Part shown: in pieces, positions 17,013 through 24,868 of the stretch
How the letters are laid out: the number at the start of each line of letters is the position of its first letter
Numbering within the stretch: the first letter of the stretch is position 1
Source: DATKKX01 sp035542775
GTDB taxonomy: Bacteria > Planctomycetota > Phycisphaerae > UBA1845 > UTPLA1
Assembly (NCBI GenBank): GCA_035542775.1
Contig: DATKKX010000469.1
Location: forward strand, 1 to 25,621
DNA: 25,621 nucleotides
Direction of reading: 5' to 3'
Notes under the pieces: generated by a model
Databases searched by the model: none
What the model was told of the DNA's origin: nothing
The model's input: only the letters and a program-made list of their open reading frames with translations
Translations under genes and position numbers: made by a program

Positions 17013-17453
17013 ATGCTGGGTGAACCGATCAATATTCTGCTGGTGGAGGACGAAAAGGCCCACGCGGAGATCGTCAGAAGGAACCTGGAATCGTGCCGGA
17101 TCGCCAACCACATCATCCACGTGGAGGACGGCCAGGCTGCCCTCGATTACCTGTATGACCATGGAACGAACAAGAACACGGGGGAAAAACCCCGTCCGCA
17201 TCTGATCCTTCTCGACCTGCGTCTGCCCAAGGTGGACGGCATGGAGGTGTTGCGCCGGATCAAGGCTGACGGCGCGCTTCGCAGCCTGCCGGTCGTCATC
17301 CTGACCTCCTCCCAACGGGAATCAGACTTGAGCGGGGCTTATGCCAATTGCGCCAACAGCTACTTGGTCAAGCCGGTGGACTTCGAGAAGTTCTCCACGC
17401 TCCTGGAAACGTTCGGCTTCTACTGGCTGGCCTGGAACCGGTACCCGCGATGA
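17013..17453 (+). CDS. Single-domain response regulator (Rcp1-like)
   Basis: 146 residues, only a receiver domain. Seen: the acidic pocket E12-D13 in ILLVEDE, phospho-acceptor D68 in LILLDLRLPKVDG, T98 in VILTSS, and K120 in YLVKPVDF. The loop between beta-2 and beta-3 (YLYDHGTNKNTGEKPRPHLILLDL) is typical of the Rcp1 family, small receivers that partner with phytochrome-type kinases. It has no output domain, so it probably relays phosphate or acts by protein contact. Its ATG follows the upstream kinase stop by 5 bases, with GGAGAGG inside the kinase end. Its TGA overlaps an ATG (17450) of the next reading frame, so the three genes form one operon. Confidence 0.93.
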   Translation: MLGEPINILLVEDEKAHAEIVRRNLESCRIANHIIHVEDGQAALDYLYDHGTNKNTGEKPRPHLILLDLRLPKVDGMEVLRRIKADGALRSLPVVILTSSQRESDLSGAYANCANSYLVKPVDFEKFSTLLETFGFYWLAWNRYPR

Positions 17454-17467
17454 CATGGAGGGAAGCA

Positions 17468-19387
17468 ATGGAACCCTCTCAGACTGACATTCTTATCGTC
17501 GAGGACCAGCCAGCCCACGCGGAAGCGGTCCGGCGCTCCCTCATTGACGCCGGCTACACGCGGGTCCGAGTCGCCGCGTCGCTCCAGGATTACCGCAAGG
17601 AGCTCGCCGCCGGTGACCCGGATATTCTCCTGATGGACCTGAAATTGCCGGATGGGAACGCTTTTGCGGTCCTGACCGATTCGGCCCGGGAGCGGCGTTT
17701 TCCCGTGGTCGTGATGACCAGCCACGGCGATGAGGAAAAAGCCGTGCAACTCATGAAGAACGGCGTCCTGGATTACGTGGTCAAGAGCGCTGAGTCACTC
17801 GCCAGAATGCCACGATTTATCGAACGGGCCTTGCGGGAATGGGACCACTTCGTCCAGCACAAGCGCGCTGAGGAGGCGAGGGTCCTCCTGGCGACCGCCA
17901 TCGAGCAAGTCGTTGAAGGCATACTGATCACCGACCCCGAAGGCGTAATCCAATATGTCAACCCGGCGTTCGAGCGAATCAGCGGCTACGGAAGGGAAGA
18001 AGTCCTCGGGCAGACACCGCGGCTGCTGAAGAGCGGGCGACACGAGCTCGCTTTCTACCAGCGACTGTGGAACACGCTCAAGGGTGGGACCGTGTGGAGC
18101 GGGAGACTGACGAACCGGAGAAAGGACGGCACGCTCTACGAGGAGGAGGCGACCATCTCGCCTATCCACGATGCCACGGGTCGGATTGCCAACTTCGTGG
18201 CCGTCAAGCGCGACATAACGCAAGAACTGGCCCTGGCCGAGCGACTGAGGCAGTCGCAGCGTCTCGAGGCGGTCGGGCAGTTGGCCGCGGGCATGGCCCA
18301 TGATTTCCACAACTGGCTCACCGCGATTCTCGGCTATACCCACCTGGCCCATCGCCAGTTCCCCACGGGACATCGGGCGCTTGACGCCTTGCACGGAATT
18401 GAGAACGCGGCCCAGCAGGCTGCTGGCGTGACGCGCGGCCTGCTCACCTTCAGCGGGAAGGCGCCGGCGCAGAAGCAGCTCCTTGATCTGGGGCGGCTGC
18501 TCACGGAAACGGCCCGGATGCTGCGCCGCCTGCTGCCGGCGGCGGTCGAGATTGTCGTTGACGCGCCGACGAAAGGACCGTGGGTATCGGCGGACCCGAC
18601 CCAAATGCAGCAGGTAATTGTCAATCTGGCGCTGAACGCGCGCGACGCCATGCCGGAGGGCGGGGTCCTGACCCTGGTAATCGGCGAGTCGCCGGACACA
18701 ACGAATCCTGACCACCCCGTGGCCTCACCGATGGCCAGGCTGGAGGTGCGCGATACGGGAGTGGGCATGACGCCGGAAGTGTTGACCCAGATCTTCGAAC
18801 CATTCTTCACCACGAAGGCGCGCGGCTGCGGCACCGGCCTGGGCCTCCCCATCGTTCACGGGGTCGTGCGGCTGCATGACGGGCGCATCACCGTGGACTC
18901 CTCACCCGGCCGGGGGACGACCGTGACAATCCTACTGCCGACGGTGCCTCAGGCCTCCGAAGCCGAATCGGTCCCGGCCACGCCGGAAACCCCGCGCGGC
19001 GCCGGGGACGTGATAGCGCTCGCCGAACATCAGCCCCAGGTTCGCGGGCTCATCCGAGCGGCCCTGGTCTCGGCGGGTTATGGCGTGCTCGACGCAGGCG
19101 ACGAGGCGGCCCTGATGCGACAGGTTTCCAAACACCACGAGCAAATCCAGCTCCTCGTGATCGACCTGGATCTTCCCCTTCGTCAAGGGCTGGACTGCCT
19201 CCAGACGATCAGGGGCACCTGCGGCAGACAACCGGCGATTGTGATCTGCGACCAGGTGGGTGAGCGGTTGGAGGACCAGCTCGCTGAGGACACTCTGCTC
19301 CTGAAGAAGCCGTTTCAGATCTCCGAACTGGTCCGCCTGGCCGGGCAGATGCTCCACAGGCAATTCTGCGCCGGCGATCTGACGTGA
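17468..19387 (+). CDS. Hybrid histidine kinase, REC-PAS-HisKA-HATPase-degenerate REC
   Basis: 639 residues. An N-terminal receiver has D57 (LLMDLKLPDG) and K106. A PAS domain follows (about 137-255). The histidine motif is AHDFHNWLTAILGY, with H278; most relatives read HDFNN, so residue 281 is His in place of Asn. The ATPase domain shows NLALNARDAMPEGG, DTGVGM and FTTKARGCGTGLGLPIVHG. The C-terminal receiver-like domain (about 505-625) keeps D566 and K613/K614, but its acidic pocket reads ALAEHQP and the switch Thr is replaced, so it may not be phosphorylated normally. I chose 17468 because GGAGGG lies 5 bases upstream. An ATG at 17450 overlapping the previous stop would add six residues. It ends in TGA. 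Confidence 0.88.
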   Translation: MEPSQTDILIVEDQPAHAEAVRRSLIDAGYTRVRVAASLQDYRKELAAGDPDILLMDLKLPDGNAFAVLTDSARERRFPVVVMTSHGDEEKAVQLMKNGVLDYVVKSAESLARMPRFIERALREWDHFVQHKRAEEARVLLATAIEQVVEGILITDPEGVIQYVNPAFERISGYGREEVLGQTPRLLKSGRHELAFYQRLWNTLKGGTVWSGRLTNRRKDGTLYEEEATISPIHDATGRIANFVAVKRDITQELALAERLRQSQRLEAVGQLAAGMAHDFHNWLTAILGYTHLAHRQFPTGHRALDALHGIENAAQQAAGVTRGLLTFSGKAPAQKQLLDLGRLLTETARMLRRLLPAAVEIVVDAPTKGPWVSADPTQMQQVIVNLALNARDAMPEGGVLTLVIGESPDTTNPDHPVASPMARLEVRDTGVGMTPEVLTQIFEPFFTTKARGCGTGLGLPIVHGVVRLHDGRITVDSSPGRGTTVTILLPTVPQASEAESVPATPETPRGAGDVIALAEHQPQVRGLIRAALVSAGYGVLDAGDEAALMRQVSKHHEQIQLLVIDLDLPLRQGLDCLQTIRGTCGRQPAIVICDQVGERLEDQLAEDTLLLKKPFQISELVRLAGQMLHRQFCAGDLT

Positions 19388-19390
19388 AGG

Positions 19391-19414
19391 CCCCCGCGAA
19401 GGTCGCATCGGGGG
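19391..19414 (+). terminator. GC hairpin after the kinase operon
   Basis: CCCCCG (19391-19396) and CGGGGG (19409-19414) pair perfectly around a 12-base loop, starting 3 bases after the kinase stop codon. No T-tract follows, so it would be a weak, U-less terminator or an mRNA-end stabiliser. Confidence 0.3.
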
Positions 19415-19502
19415 ACGATCATGCAAGCCCCGTGACATGGCGCGGCTCCGATCCGGGACCTGCAATCGCTCCTGGACGCAGGGGGAACTGTCACGCGGGT
19501 AT

Positions 19503-19530
19503 TTGCGTCATACACAAATAGGGGTAAAAT
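19503..19530 (+). promoter_or_regulatory. Sigma-70-type promoter candidate for the coiled-coil membrane protein gene
   Basis: TTGCGT (19503-19508) and TAAAAT (19525-19530) are separated by 16 bases in the only AT-rich patch of this spacer. The -10 matches five of six consensus bases. It would give a leader of about 70 bases before the GTG at 19606. Confidence 0.5.
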
Positions 19531-19605
19531 GAAGAAGGATCGCTTGACCGGGCGCGTCCGACATCCGCCCGCCGCCCCCGGGCACGCACGCTGGGAGGTT
19601 CGGCC

Positions 19606-21087
19606 GTGAGCACGATTGAATCCCACGTCAGGAAAGCACAGCGCCGTCTATGGGTCAATCGCTGGCTTCGACAATGGGGCTGGAGCGTCTTGTCGATCAC
19701 CATCGCGTGGACAATTGCCTGGCTTGCCGATCGGCTGTTCGCCCTGAAACTGCCTATCGGCTGGATGGCTCTGGCCGGCATGGCAGCCAGCCTGGTGATC
19801 TCTCTGGTGTGGTTAATTCCGACACGGGAGCCGGTGATTGCCGCCGCCGTGGCCCTGGATCAGGCTGCCGGTCTGCGGGAGCGTCTTGCGAGCGGCCTGT
19901 TCGCCGAACACAACACGTCAGATCCCTTTGCCCAGGCGGTAGTCGCCGATGCCGAACGTTCCGTTCGGGGGTTGTCGGCCAGAACATTTGTCCCGATCCG
20001 CTGGGCGCCCTCATTGTCGCTCAGTGCGGCGATGCTCGCGGTCGCTCTGCTTTCGCTGCTACTGCCGGAGTTCGACCTGCTGGGCGGCCGGAAGGCGAAG
20101 GCGGACCAGGCTCAGCGTCTGGACCGCGCCAGGCAGGTCCAGACCGCTCTGGCCAAGCCTGTCTCGGCCCTTCAAGAGATCGCTGACAAGAACCCGGATC
20201 TGGAGATGAACAAGGACATCAAGTCGCTGGAGGACGCCCTTAAACGGGATGAGGCCCCCGATGCCAACGTTCTTCGCCGGGAGACCGTCAAGAAGCTGGA
20301 CCGTCTTCAGGATGCGCTGAAACAGAAGGCCGAGTCCGACCGCTATCAGACGCTGGACGAGACCAAGAAGCGGCTCCAGCAGGCCGGCCGGCTCGATGAT
20401 CCCACGAGCGAACTCGGCAAGCTGCTGGAGAGCATGTCAGCGGGCGATTTCCAGCAGGCCCAGCAGGAGATCAAGCAGCTTCAGGAGAAGCTGGCCAAGC
20501 GGGCGGGCGAGGGAGGGGCGGACGCCAAGCAGATCGAGCAGATGCGGAAGCAGCTCGACGAGGTCAGCAAGAAGCTCCAAAAGGCCGGCGACGACCGGCA
20601 GAGCAAGCAGGAACTCAAGAACGCCGGGCTGTCGGAACAGGAAGCCCAACGACTGCTCGACTCCCTGGCGAAGAAGGATCCCAAGCAGGTCGAGAAGCTG
20701 GCCAAGGAACTCGCCGAAAAGCTGAAGAGTCAAGGCATGACGGAGGACCAGGCGAAGAAGCTCCTCAACAAGATCCAGCAGTCCCAGCAGGCGGGCAGCC
20801 AGCTTCAGCAGATGGGCAGCAAGATGGCCAGTGCCGCCAAGCAACTCGACCAGGGCAATACGGAGGCGGCGTCCAGCGAACTCGGCGAAGCCGGCGAGAT
20901 GCTGAACGAGATGGAACAGATCGAGCAGGGACTCAATGACCTCCAGTCGCAAATGGCCCAGTTGGACCAGACGCGTGACGAACTCGGCGACCAGCAGCTT
21001 AACGAGGACAAGTGTCCCTTGTGCAATGGCACCGGGTTCCTCAAGGACGGCTCACCCTGTCCGAACTCCAAGAAGGGAGGATCCTGA
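19606..21087 (+). CDS. Membrane-anchored coiled-coil protein with a CxxCxGxG motif, frame interrupted by TGA
   Basis: 493 residues to the TGA. Three membrane segments are seen (about 24-45, 50-70 and 132-150). A very long Lys/Glu/Gln-rich helical region (about 165-465) follows, predicted coiled coil, with repeats of KLLESM, QLQEKL and KQLDEV type. A half DnaJ-type zinc motif, C470-P-L-C473-N-G-T-G with C485, closes it. The layout resembles large uncharacterised planctomycete membrane proteins; I know no biochemical role. The GTG at 19606 has GGGAGG 7 bases upstream. The frame remains open in phase beyond the TGA to 21495, and that stretch reads like the missing C-terminus (see next entry). 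So the gene may be broken by a nonsense mutation, contain a sequencing error, or be subject to read-through. Confidence 0.72.
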   Translation: MSTIESHVRKAQRRLWVNRWLRQWGWSVLSITIAWTIAWLADRLFALKLPIGWMALAGMAASLVISLVWLIPTREPVIAAAVALDQAAGLRERLASGLFAEHNTSDPFAQAVVADAERSVRGLSARTFVPIRWAPSLSLSAAMLAVALLSLLLPEFDLLGGRKAKADQAQRLDRARQVQTALAKPVSALQEIADKNPDLEMNKDIKSLEDALKRDEAPDANVLRRETVKKLDRLQDALKQKAESDRYQTLDETKKRLQQAGRLDDPTSELGKLLESMSAGDFQQAQQEIKQLQEKLAKRAGEGGADAKQIEQMRKQLDEVSKKLQKAGDDRQSKQELKNAGLSEQEAQRLLDSLAKKDPKQVEKLAKELAEKLKSQGMTEDQAKKLLNKIQQSQQAGSQLQQMGSKMASAAKQLDQGNTEAASSELGEAGEMLNEMEQIEQGLNDLQSQMAQLDQTRDELGDQQLNEDKCPLCNGTGFLKDGSPCPNSKKGGS

Positions 21088-21495
21088 CGGGGTGGTGGAA
21101 AGGGACCCGGTACGGGTCCCGGGCGCGGATCCGCCAAGCGTGACCGAAACGACAACGTGCAAACGGCGACGGTGGACAAAAAAGGAAAAGTCAAGACGAC
21201 CAAGAACGGCCGCGTCATCGGACAGCAATTCGTCAAGGGTCGGCAGTTGAAGGGCCAATCGCAGGTCGAGTTCCAGGAGGCTGCCGCCGCGGCGGAGATC
21301 GACGCCACCAACGCGCTGGACAAGGACCGGGTCCCGCGGATCTATCGCAAGGCCGTCCGCAACTACTTCGATCGTCTGGGTGAGCGGGTCAAGGCGGCGG
21401 CCACCGGCGGCGACACGAAGGAAAGCGGGCAAGAAAAACCAAGCGAAAAGGAAAAACCCGGCAAGGAGGAGGGCTCGGCTGAATCGCAGCAGTAA
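21088..21495 (+). CDS. In-phase continuation of the coiled-coil protein after TGA (possible C-terminal part)
   Basis: This is the same reading frame as the upstream gene, directly after its TGA: 135 sense codons and TAA. It begins with a Gly-rich stretch (RGGGKGPGTGPGRG), then VQTATVDKKGKVKTTKNGR, an acidic and Ala-rich segment, and RIYRKAVRNYFDRL. From memory, CxxCxGxG, Gly-rich linker and a YFDRL-type end occur in one chain in related planctomycete proteins, which suggests this is the severed tail. The first in-frame initiation codon is GTG at 21157 (112 residues), and no Shine-Dalgarno precedes it. Independent translation is therefore doubtful. Codon use, rich in G/C at third positions, looks genuinely coding. 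Confidence 0.5.
   Translation, partial: RGGGKGPGTGPGRGSAKRDRNDNVQTATVDKKGKVKTTKNGRVIGQQFVKGRQLKGQSQVEFQEAAAAAEIDATNALDKDRVPRIYRKAVRNYFDRLGERVKAAATGGDTKESGQEKPSEKEKPGKEEGSAESQQ
21102..21120 (+). repeat. Perfect 8-bp hairpin 14 bases downstream of the in-frame TGA
   Basis: GGGACCCG (21102-21109) pairs with CGGGTCCC (21113-21120) across the three-base loop GTA. It starts 14 bases after TGA (21085-21087). The position would suit a read-through stimulator. It could equally reflect the Gly-Pro codons it encodes. Confidence 0.6.
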
Positions 21496-21848
21496 AGGGC
21501 GACGCGGCCAGACCCAGATTCGCTTCATCATCGCGGCAGTGTCGAGGTACGCCTGCGCATCGGCCGGCCGTTTGACGCCGAGGAATCCGTAGACTCACCA
21601 TCTCGTGCAACTTCATGCGACGGGCACAGTTCCGCAGCTGCTTGGCTGACTCGTGCAAAATTCCATGGATTTGGGGGCGCTCGGCACCTATGGTCCCGGA
21701 CCCTTTCTCAGGCAGGGACAGAGTGACAGAGGCGATGGCACGACGGAGAGACTGCTGAACCGCCAGTCCACGGATGCCGTGAATGGCCGGCACGCCTGCG
21801 ACGCCGGCGTGCCCTTCGGTTGAGGACACAATCCAAAGGAGCGACGAG
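21496..21848. other. Spacer upstream of the superoxide reductase gene, with a possible gene remnant
   Basis: No intact gene is seen. On the minus strand two short coding-like stretches adjoin in different frames: LHESAKQLRNCARRMKLHEM (about 21660-21600) and YGFLGVKRPADAQAYLDTAA (21591-21532). They are separated by a one-base frame change and use G/C-rich third positions, so this may be a decayed gene end. A perfect 8-bp hairpin, GGCACGCC (21789-21796) with GGCGTGCC (21806-21813), lies about 35 bases before the reductase start. No clear promoter was found. Confidence 0.35.
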
Positions 21849-22325
21849 ATGAACAGGAGAGAGTTGCTGACAACGGCGGCGGCGGGGGTCGCGGTGATCA
21901 CCTTGGGAAGACGTTTTGCCGCGGCGAAGGACTACTACCCGACGCAGGTGGACGAGACTCTTTTCGCGGGAATCAACCGGGTGAAGGACCCCGCGAATGA
22001 AACCGGTCTCGAGAAGGTGCACTCGCCGGTGATCACGGCACCGGAGAAGGTGAAGGCGGGCGAGGCTTTCGACGTGGAGGTCGCCGTCGGCAAAACGCCG
22101 CACCCGATGGGGCCCGATCATTGGATCGAGTACGTGCAGCTCAACATCGGCAACCAGCCGGCCGGCACGCTGGTGCTGCGCTCCCACGGGTACATGGCGC
22201 CCAAGGGCCGTTTCAGCGTCAAGCTCGGGGAGGACCTGAAGGGCAAGAAAATCTCCCTCGTGGTGCAGAGCCGGTGCAATCTGCACGGGATCTGGCAGGA
22301 GAGCGCCACCGTCGAGGTTGCGTGA
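21849..22325 (+). CDS. Exported superoxide reductase (class II, neelaredoxin-type)
   Basis: 158 residues. The catalytic domain reduces superoxide to hydrogen peroxide at a non-haem Fe(His)4Cys centre. Expected ligands are visible: H58, H85 and H91 (KTPHPMGPDHWIEYV), C143 and H146 (CNLHGIW). It lacks the N-terminal rubredoxin-like domain of desulfoferrodoxin, hence class II. The N-terminus, NRRELLTTAAAGVAVITLG, with a possible cut near AAA (24-26), looks like a Tat signal, implying folded export. The classical Glu-Lys-His triad reads E55-K56-V57-H58 here, with one extra residue. The ATG at 21849 has AAGGAG 7 bases upstream; an upstream in-frame ATG at 21783 lacks one. It appears to be monocistronic. 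Confidence 0.9.
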   Translation: MNRRELLTTAAAGVAVITLGRRFAAAKDYYPTQVDETLFAGINRVKDPANETGLEKVHSPVITAPEKVKAGEAFDVEVAVGKTPHPMGPDHWIEYVQLNIGNQPAGTLVLRSHGYMAPKGRFSVKLGEDLKGKKISLVVQSRCNLHGIWQESATVEVA

Positions 22326-22737
22326 GCGGCGCGGTGACGGAGGGCCGACGGCCGGCTGGTTCCTGGAGCTGTCCCCTGCTTGCGGCCAAGGCAGATATCG
22401 CGGCCGGATGGCCGGTCCATCCGATCCGTGCGGCGGAAGGCCCGGGGGCGAGCAGAAGGCCCTGCGGCATGCCCATTTCCGGGACACGGACGCCATCCTG
22501 GCGAATATCCACAACTCGCGAATTTCTCGATCGCCACGACGTTTGGAATAGTGGGACACCCGTGAAGCCGCGCGGCGCGGTCGGCGCGGCCCCGCGGAGG
22601 GTCGCAGACTCGACCCGGAGCATGCGCGGTGGTATGCTTGTATTGGTAAACGGACGGCCATAGCGTAGGGTCGGTGCCTTTTTTGCCGCGGGTTGTCATG
22701 AAATCCCCGGTAAGCAGCCCATCCTGTGAACGCAGCC
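22326..22737. other. Spacer between the superoxide reductase and membrane fusion protein genes
   Basis: No convincing gene is present on either strand. It holds a perfect 7-bp hairpin CGGATGG-CCGGT-CCATCCG (22405-22423), about 80 bases after the reductase stop, which is a possible U-less terminator. It also holds a promoter candidate at 22610-22638. A G+C-only stretch around 22570-22600 is strongly self-complementary. Confidence 0.45.
22610..22638 (+). promoter_or_regulatory. Promoter candidate for the membrane fusion protein operon
   Basis: TCGACC (22610-22615, four of six matches to TTGACA), a 17-base spacer and TATGCT (22633-22638, four of six), preceded by TGG as in an extended -10. The leader would be about 90 bases long. 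Confidence 0.4.
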
Positions 22738-23949
22738 ATGAACAAGAAGCCATCAATGAGACTTGTCGGTAGTGTTGTTGTCATCCTGGCCCTCAGCGCG
22801 GGCGGTTGGCTGGGCTACGGCGCGCTCGCCGGCTCCGAGAAGCGAGATGCCTTCGTCGTTCAGGCCCTGGAGCGCGGCGACATCGTCCAGACCGTGTCGG
22901 CCACCGGCACGGTCGAGCCATTGGTCAAAGTCATCGTCGGCTCGCAAGTCAGCGGAACGATCCGGAAGTGGTATGCGGACTTCAACGATAAGGTCACACA
23001 GGACTTCGTGCTCGCCGAGATCGATCCGCCCCGCTTTCAGACCGCTTATGAACAAGCCAAGGCCGACCTCGCCCTGGCCAAAGCCAGGCAGGAAGAACTG
23101 ATGGTCCGGGCCAAGGACGCCGACCGTGAATCGAGGCGAATCCTGGCGCTTTACGAGCAAAACAACGCCAGCGAAAACGAGATGCTTTTGACCAAGGCCG
23201 CGGCCGACGCCGCCAAGGCCGTCTACGATGGCGCCGTGGCGAGTGTCCAGTCGGCGGAGGCGCGGGTCAATTCCACCAAGGTGGACCTGGACAACACCTT
23301 CATCCGCTCGCCGATCGACGGCGTGGTCATCAGCCGGGACATCGATGTCGGCCAGACCGTGGCTGCCTCCTTTCAGACACCGCAGCTCTTTCTGATCGCC
23401 AACGACCTCAGCCGCATGCAGGTGAACGCCAACGTCAGTGAGGCGGACATCGGTCTCATCTCGCAAGGGATGCCGGCGCAGTTCCGTGTCGATGCTTATC
23501 CGCTGCGGACGTTCACAGGGACGATCTCGCAGATTCGATATAACGCCACGGTCATCGACGGCGTCGTGACCTACGTCACGCTGATCGAGGTTCACAACGA
23601 CGATCTCGTTCTGCGGCCGGGCATGACCGCGAACGTCACCTTCCAGGTGGCCAAGGCCGAAAACGTCATCCGCCTGCCCAACGCGGCCCTGCGTTTCGAC
23701 CCGGCGCCCCCTGATCCGAGCAGCAGCCCGAACAAGCCGCGCAAGAAGTCGCGCGTGCCCACCGTCTACGTTCTGGAGGGCGATCGGCCCACGCCGAAGG
23801 AGGTGAAGATCGGGCTCAGCGACGGGGCATTCACCCAGCTCGTCGACGGCGACCTCGCCGAAGGGGCCAAGGTCATTACCGAGCGAAACTGGCGCGCCGG
23901 GGGCGGCCGCAAGCCTGACATGACGCAAACGCTGCGACGAGGAACGTAA
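22738..23949 (+). CDS. MacA/HlyD-like periplasmic membrane fusion protein
   Basis: 403 residues from the ATG at 22738. One N-terminal membrane anchor (about residues 9-29). Then come the lipoyl-like half ALERGDIVQTVSATGTVEP with GSQVSGTIRKWYADFNDKV, a coiled-coil hairpin (about 105-185), the second lipoyl half FIRSPIDGVVISRDIDVGQTV, and beta-barrel and membrane-proximal parts (LVLRPGMTANVTFQV). This is the MacA type of adaptor that joins an inner-membrane MacB-type transporter to an outer-membrane channel. A Pro/Lys-rich insert (about 328-342) interrupts the C-terminal domain. A GTG at 22726 would add four residues; neither start has a good Shine-Dalgarno. The ATPase gene starts 3 bases after the stop. 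Confidence 0.9.
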   Translation: MNKKPSMRLVGSVVVILALSAGGWLGYGALAGSEKRDAFVVQALERGDIVQTVSATGTVEPLVKVIVGSQVSGTIRKWYADFNDKVTQDFVLAEIDPPRFQTAYEQAKADLALAKARQEELMVRAKDADRESRRILALYEQNNASENEMLLTKAAADAAKAVYDGAVASVQSAEARVNSTKVDLDNTFIRSPIDGVVISRDIDVGQTVAASFQTPQLFLIANDLSRMQVNANVSEADIGLISQGMPAQFRVDAYPLRTFTGTISQIRYNATVIDGVVTYVTLIEVHNDDLVLRPGMTANVTFQVAKAENVIRLPNAALRFDPAPPDPSSSPNKPRKKSRVPTVYVLEGDRPTPKEVKIGLSDGAFTQLVDGDLAEGAKVITERNWRAGGGRKPDMTQTLRRGT

Positions 23950-23952
23950 ACC

Positions 23953-24753
23953 GTGATCCGACATTCACACGCCGGCACCGACTCTTCGCCCGCCGACGAT
24001 TCACCCCTGGTCGAGGTGCGCGATGTCTGGAAGACGTATCACGTCGGCGAAGTCGACGTGCCGGCGGTTCGCGGCGTCTCGCTCACCATACCCGCCGGAC
24101 AATTCCTCGCCATCATGGGGCCCAGCGGGTCCGGCAAATCAACCTTCATGCATCTGCTCGGCTGCCTCGACCGCTGCGACAGCGGCGAGTATCGCCTGAG
24201 CGGCACGTTGGTCAGCCGCTTGTCCAAGCGCGAGTTGGCCTCCCTCCGCAACCGGCGCCTGGGCTTCGTCTTTCAGAGCTTCAACCTGCTGTCGAGGACC
24301 ACCGTTCTCGACAACGTCGCCCTGCCCCTGACTTACCAGAGCGTCTCGCGGCGAGAGCGCCGCAAGCTGGCCGCGGAGATGCTCGATCGCGTCGGTCTTG
24401 CCGATCGGGCCATGCATCACAGCAACCAGCTCAGCGGCGGGCAGCAGCAGCGTGTGGCCATCGCCCGGGCCCTCATTACCCGACCGATCCTCCTTCTGGC
24501 CGACGAGCCCACCGGCAATCTCGACAGCCGCACGGGCATCGAGATCATGGCCCTGCTGCAACAACTGAACAAGGAAAGCGGTCTGACCATCGCGCTGGTG
24601 ACGCACGAACCCGATATCGCCCGCTTCACGCAGCGATGTGTCACTTTCCGGGATGGCCGAGTGGCGTCTGATATTGTCAACCACGCGGTGGAAGATGCAA
24701 GCGCGGCGGCCGCCGCCGCTCATGCCGAGGCGGAGTTGAGTGCCGCCGTCTGA
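23953..24753 (+). CDS. MacB/LolD-type ABC transporter ATPase
   Basis: 266 residues. Motifs: Walker A GPSGSGKS (56-63), signature LSGGQQQR (160-167), Walker B LLLADEPT with D184-E185, and H-loop H218. The phrase DEPTGNLDSRTG is characteristic of the LolD/MacB/FtsE branch, which works with FtsX-fold permeases and drives mechanotransmission, not classical transport. The Ala-rich C-terminal tail (about 245-266) is extra. The start is GTG, three bases after the fusion-protein TAA, with GAGGAA about 10 bases upstream; the two are clearly one operon. No permease gene follows: the next gene is a methyltransferase with its own -10-like box. The permease may be elsewhere. Confidence 0.9.
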   Translation: MIRHSHAGTDSSPADDSPLVEVRDVWKTYHVGEVDVPAVRGVSLTIPAGQFLAIMGPSGSGKSTFMHLLGCLDRCDSGEYRLSGTLVSRLSKRELASLRNRRLGFVFQSFNLLSRTTVLDNVALPLTYQSVSRRERRKLAAEMLDRVGLADRAMHHSNQLSGGQQQRVAIARALITRPILLLADEPTGNLDSRTGIEIMALLQQLNKESGLTIALVTHEPDIARFTQRCVTFRDGRVASDIVNHAVEDASAAAAAAHAEAELSAAV

Positions 24754-24763
24754 TCAGCTCCGC

Positions 24764-24769
24764 TAGAAT
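24764..24769 (+). promoter_or_regulatory. Candidate -10 element before the methyltransferase gene
   Basis: TAGAAT matches five of six bases of TATAAT; no good -35 is seen. A small palindrome CCTCGG-CA-CCGAGG (24776-24789) follows and could instead end the ATPase operon. Confidence 0.25.
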
Positions 24770-24868
24770 CTCCAGCCTCGGCACCGAGGGCCGCGTGACA
24801 TGGCTGCACCAGGCAGTAGTTCGGCACGTGCTGGTCACATCCGGTCCATTACGGATGGAGTAGCAATT

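Noticed and set aside
20437..20952. Leu-rich minus-strand ORF of 171 codons
   Set aside because: Antisense to the coiled-coil region; Leu codons arise from the complement of Gln/Lys/Glu codons.
21085..21087. TGA as selenocysteine or reassigned tryptophan
   Set aside because: It lies in a Gly-rich linker with no redox motif, the hairpin lacks a recognisable bacterial SECIS loop, and TGA ends several other genes here, so reassignment is excluded. Simple read-through, mutation or error remain open.
22318..22663. Short plus-strand ORFs after the superoxide reductase
   Set aside because: Several overlapping frames of similar length, none with a ribosome site, steady codon use or a family feature.
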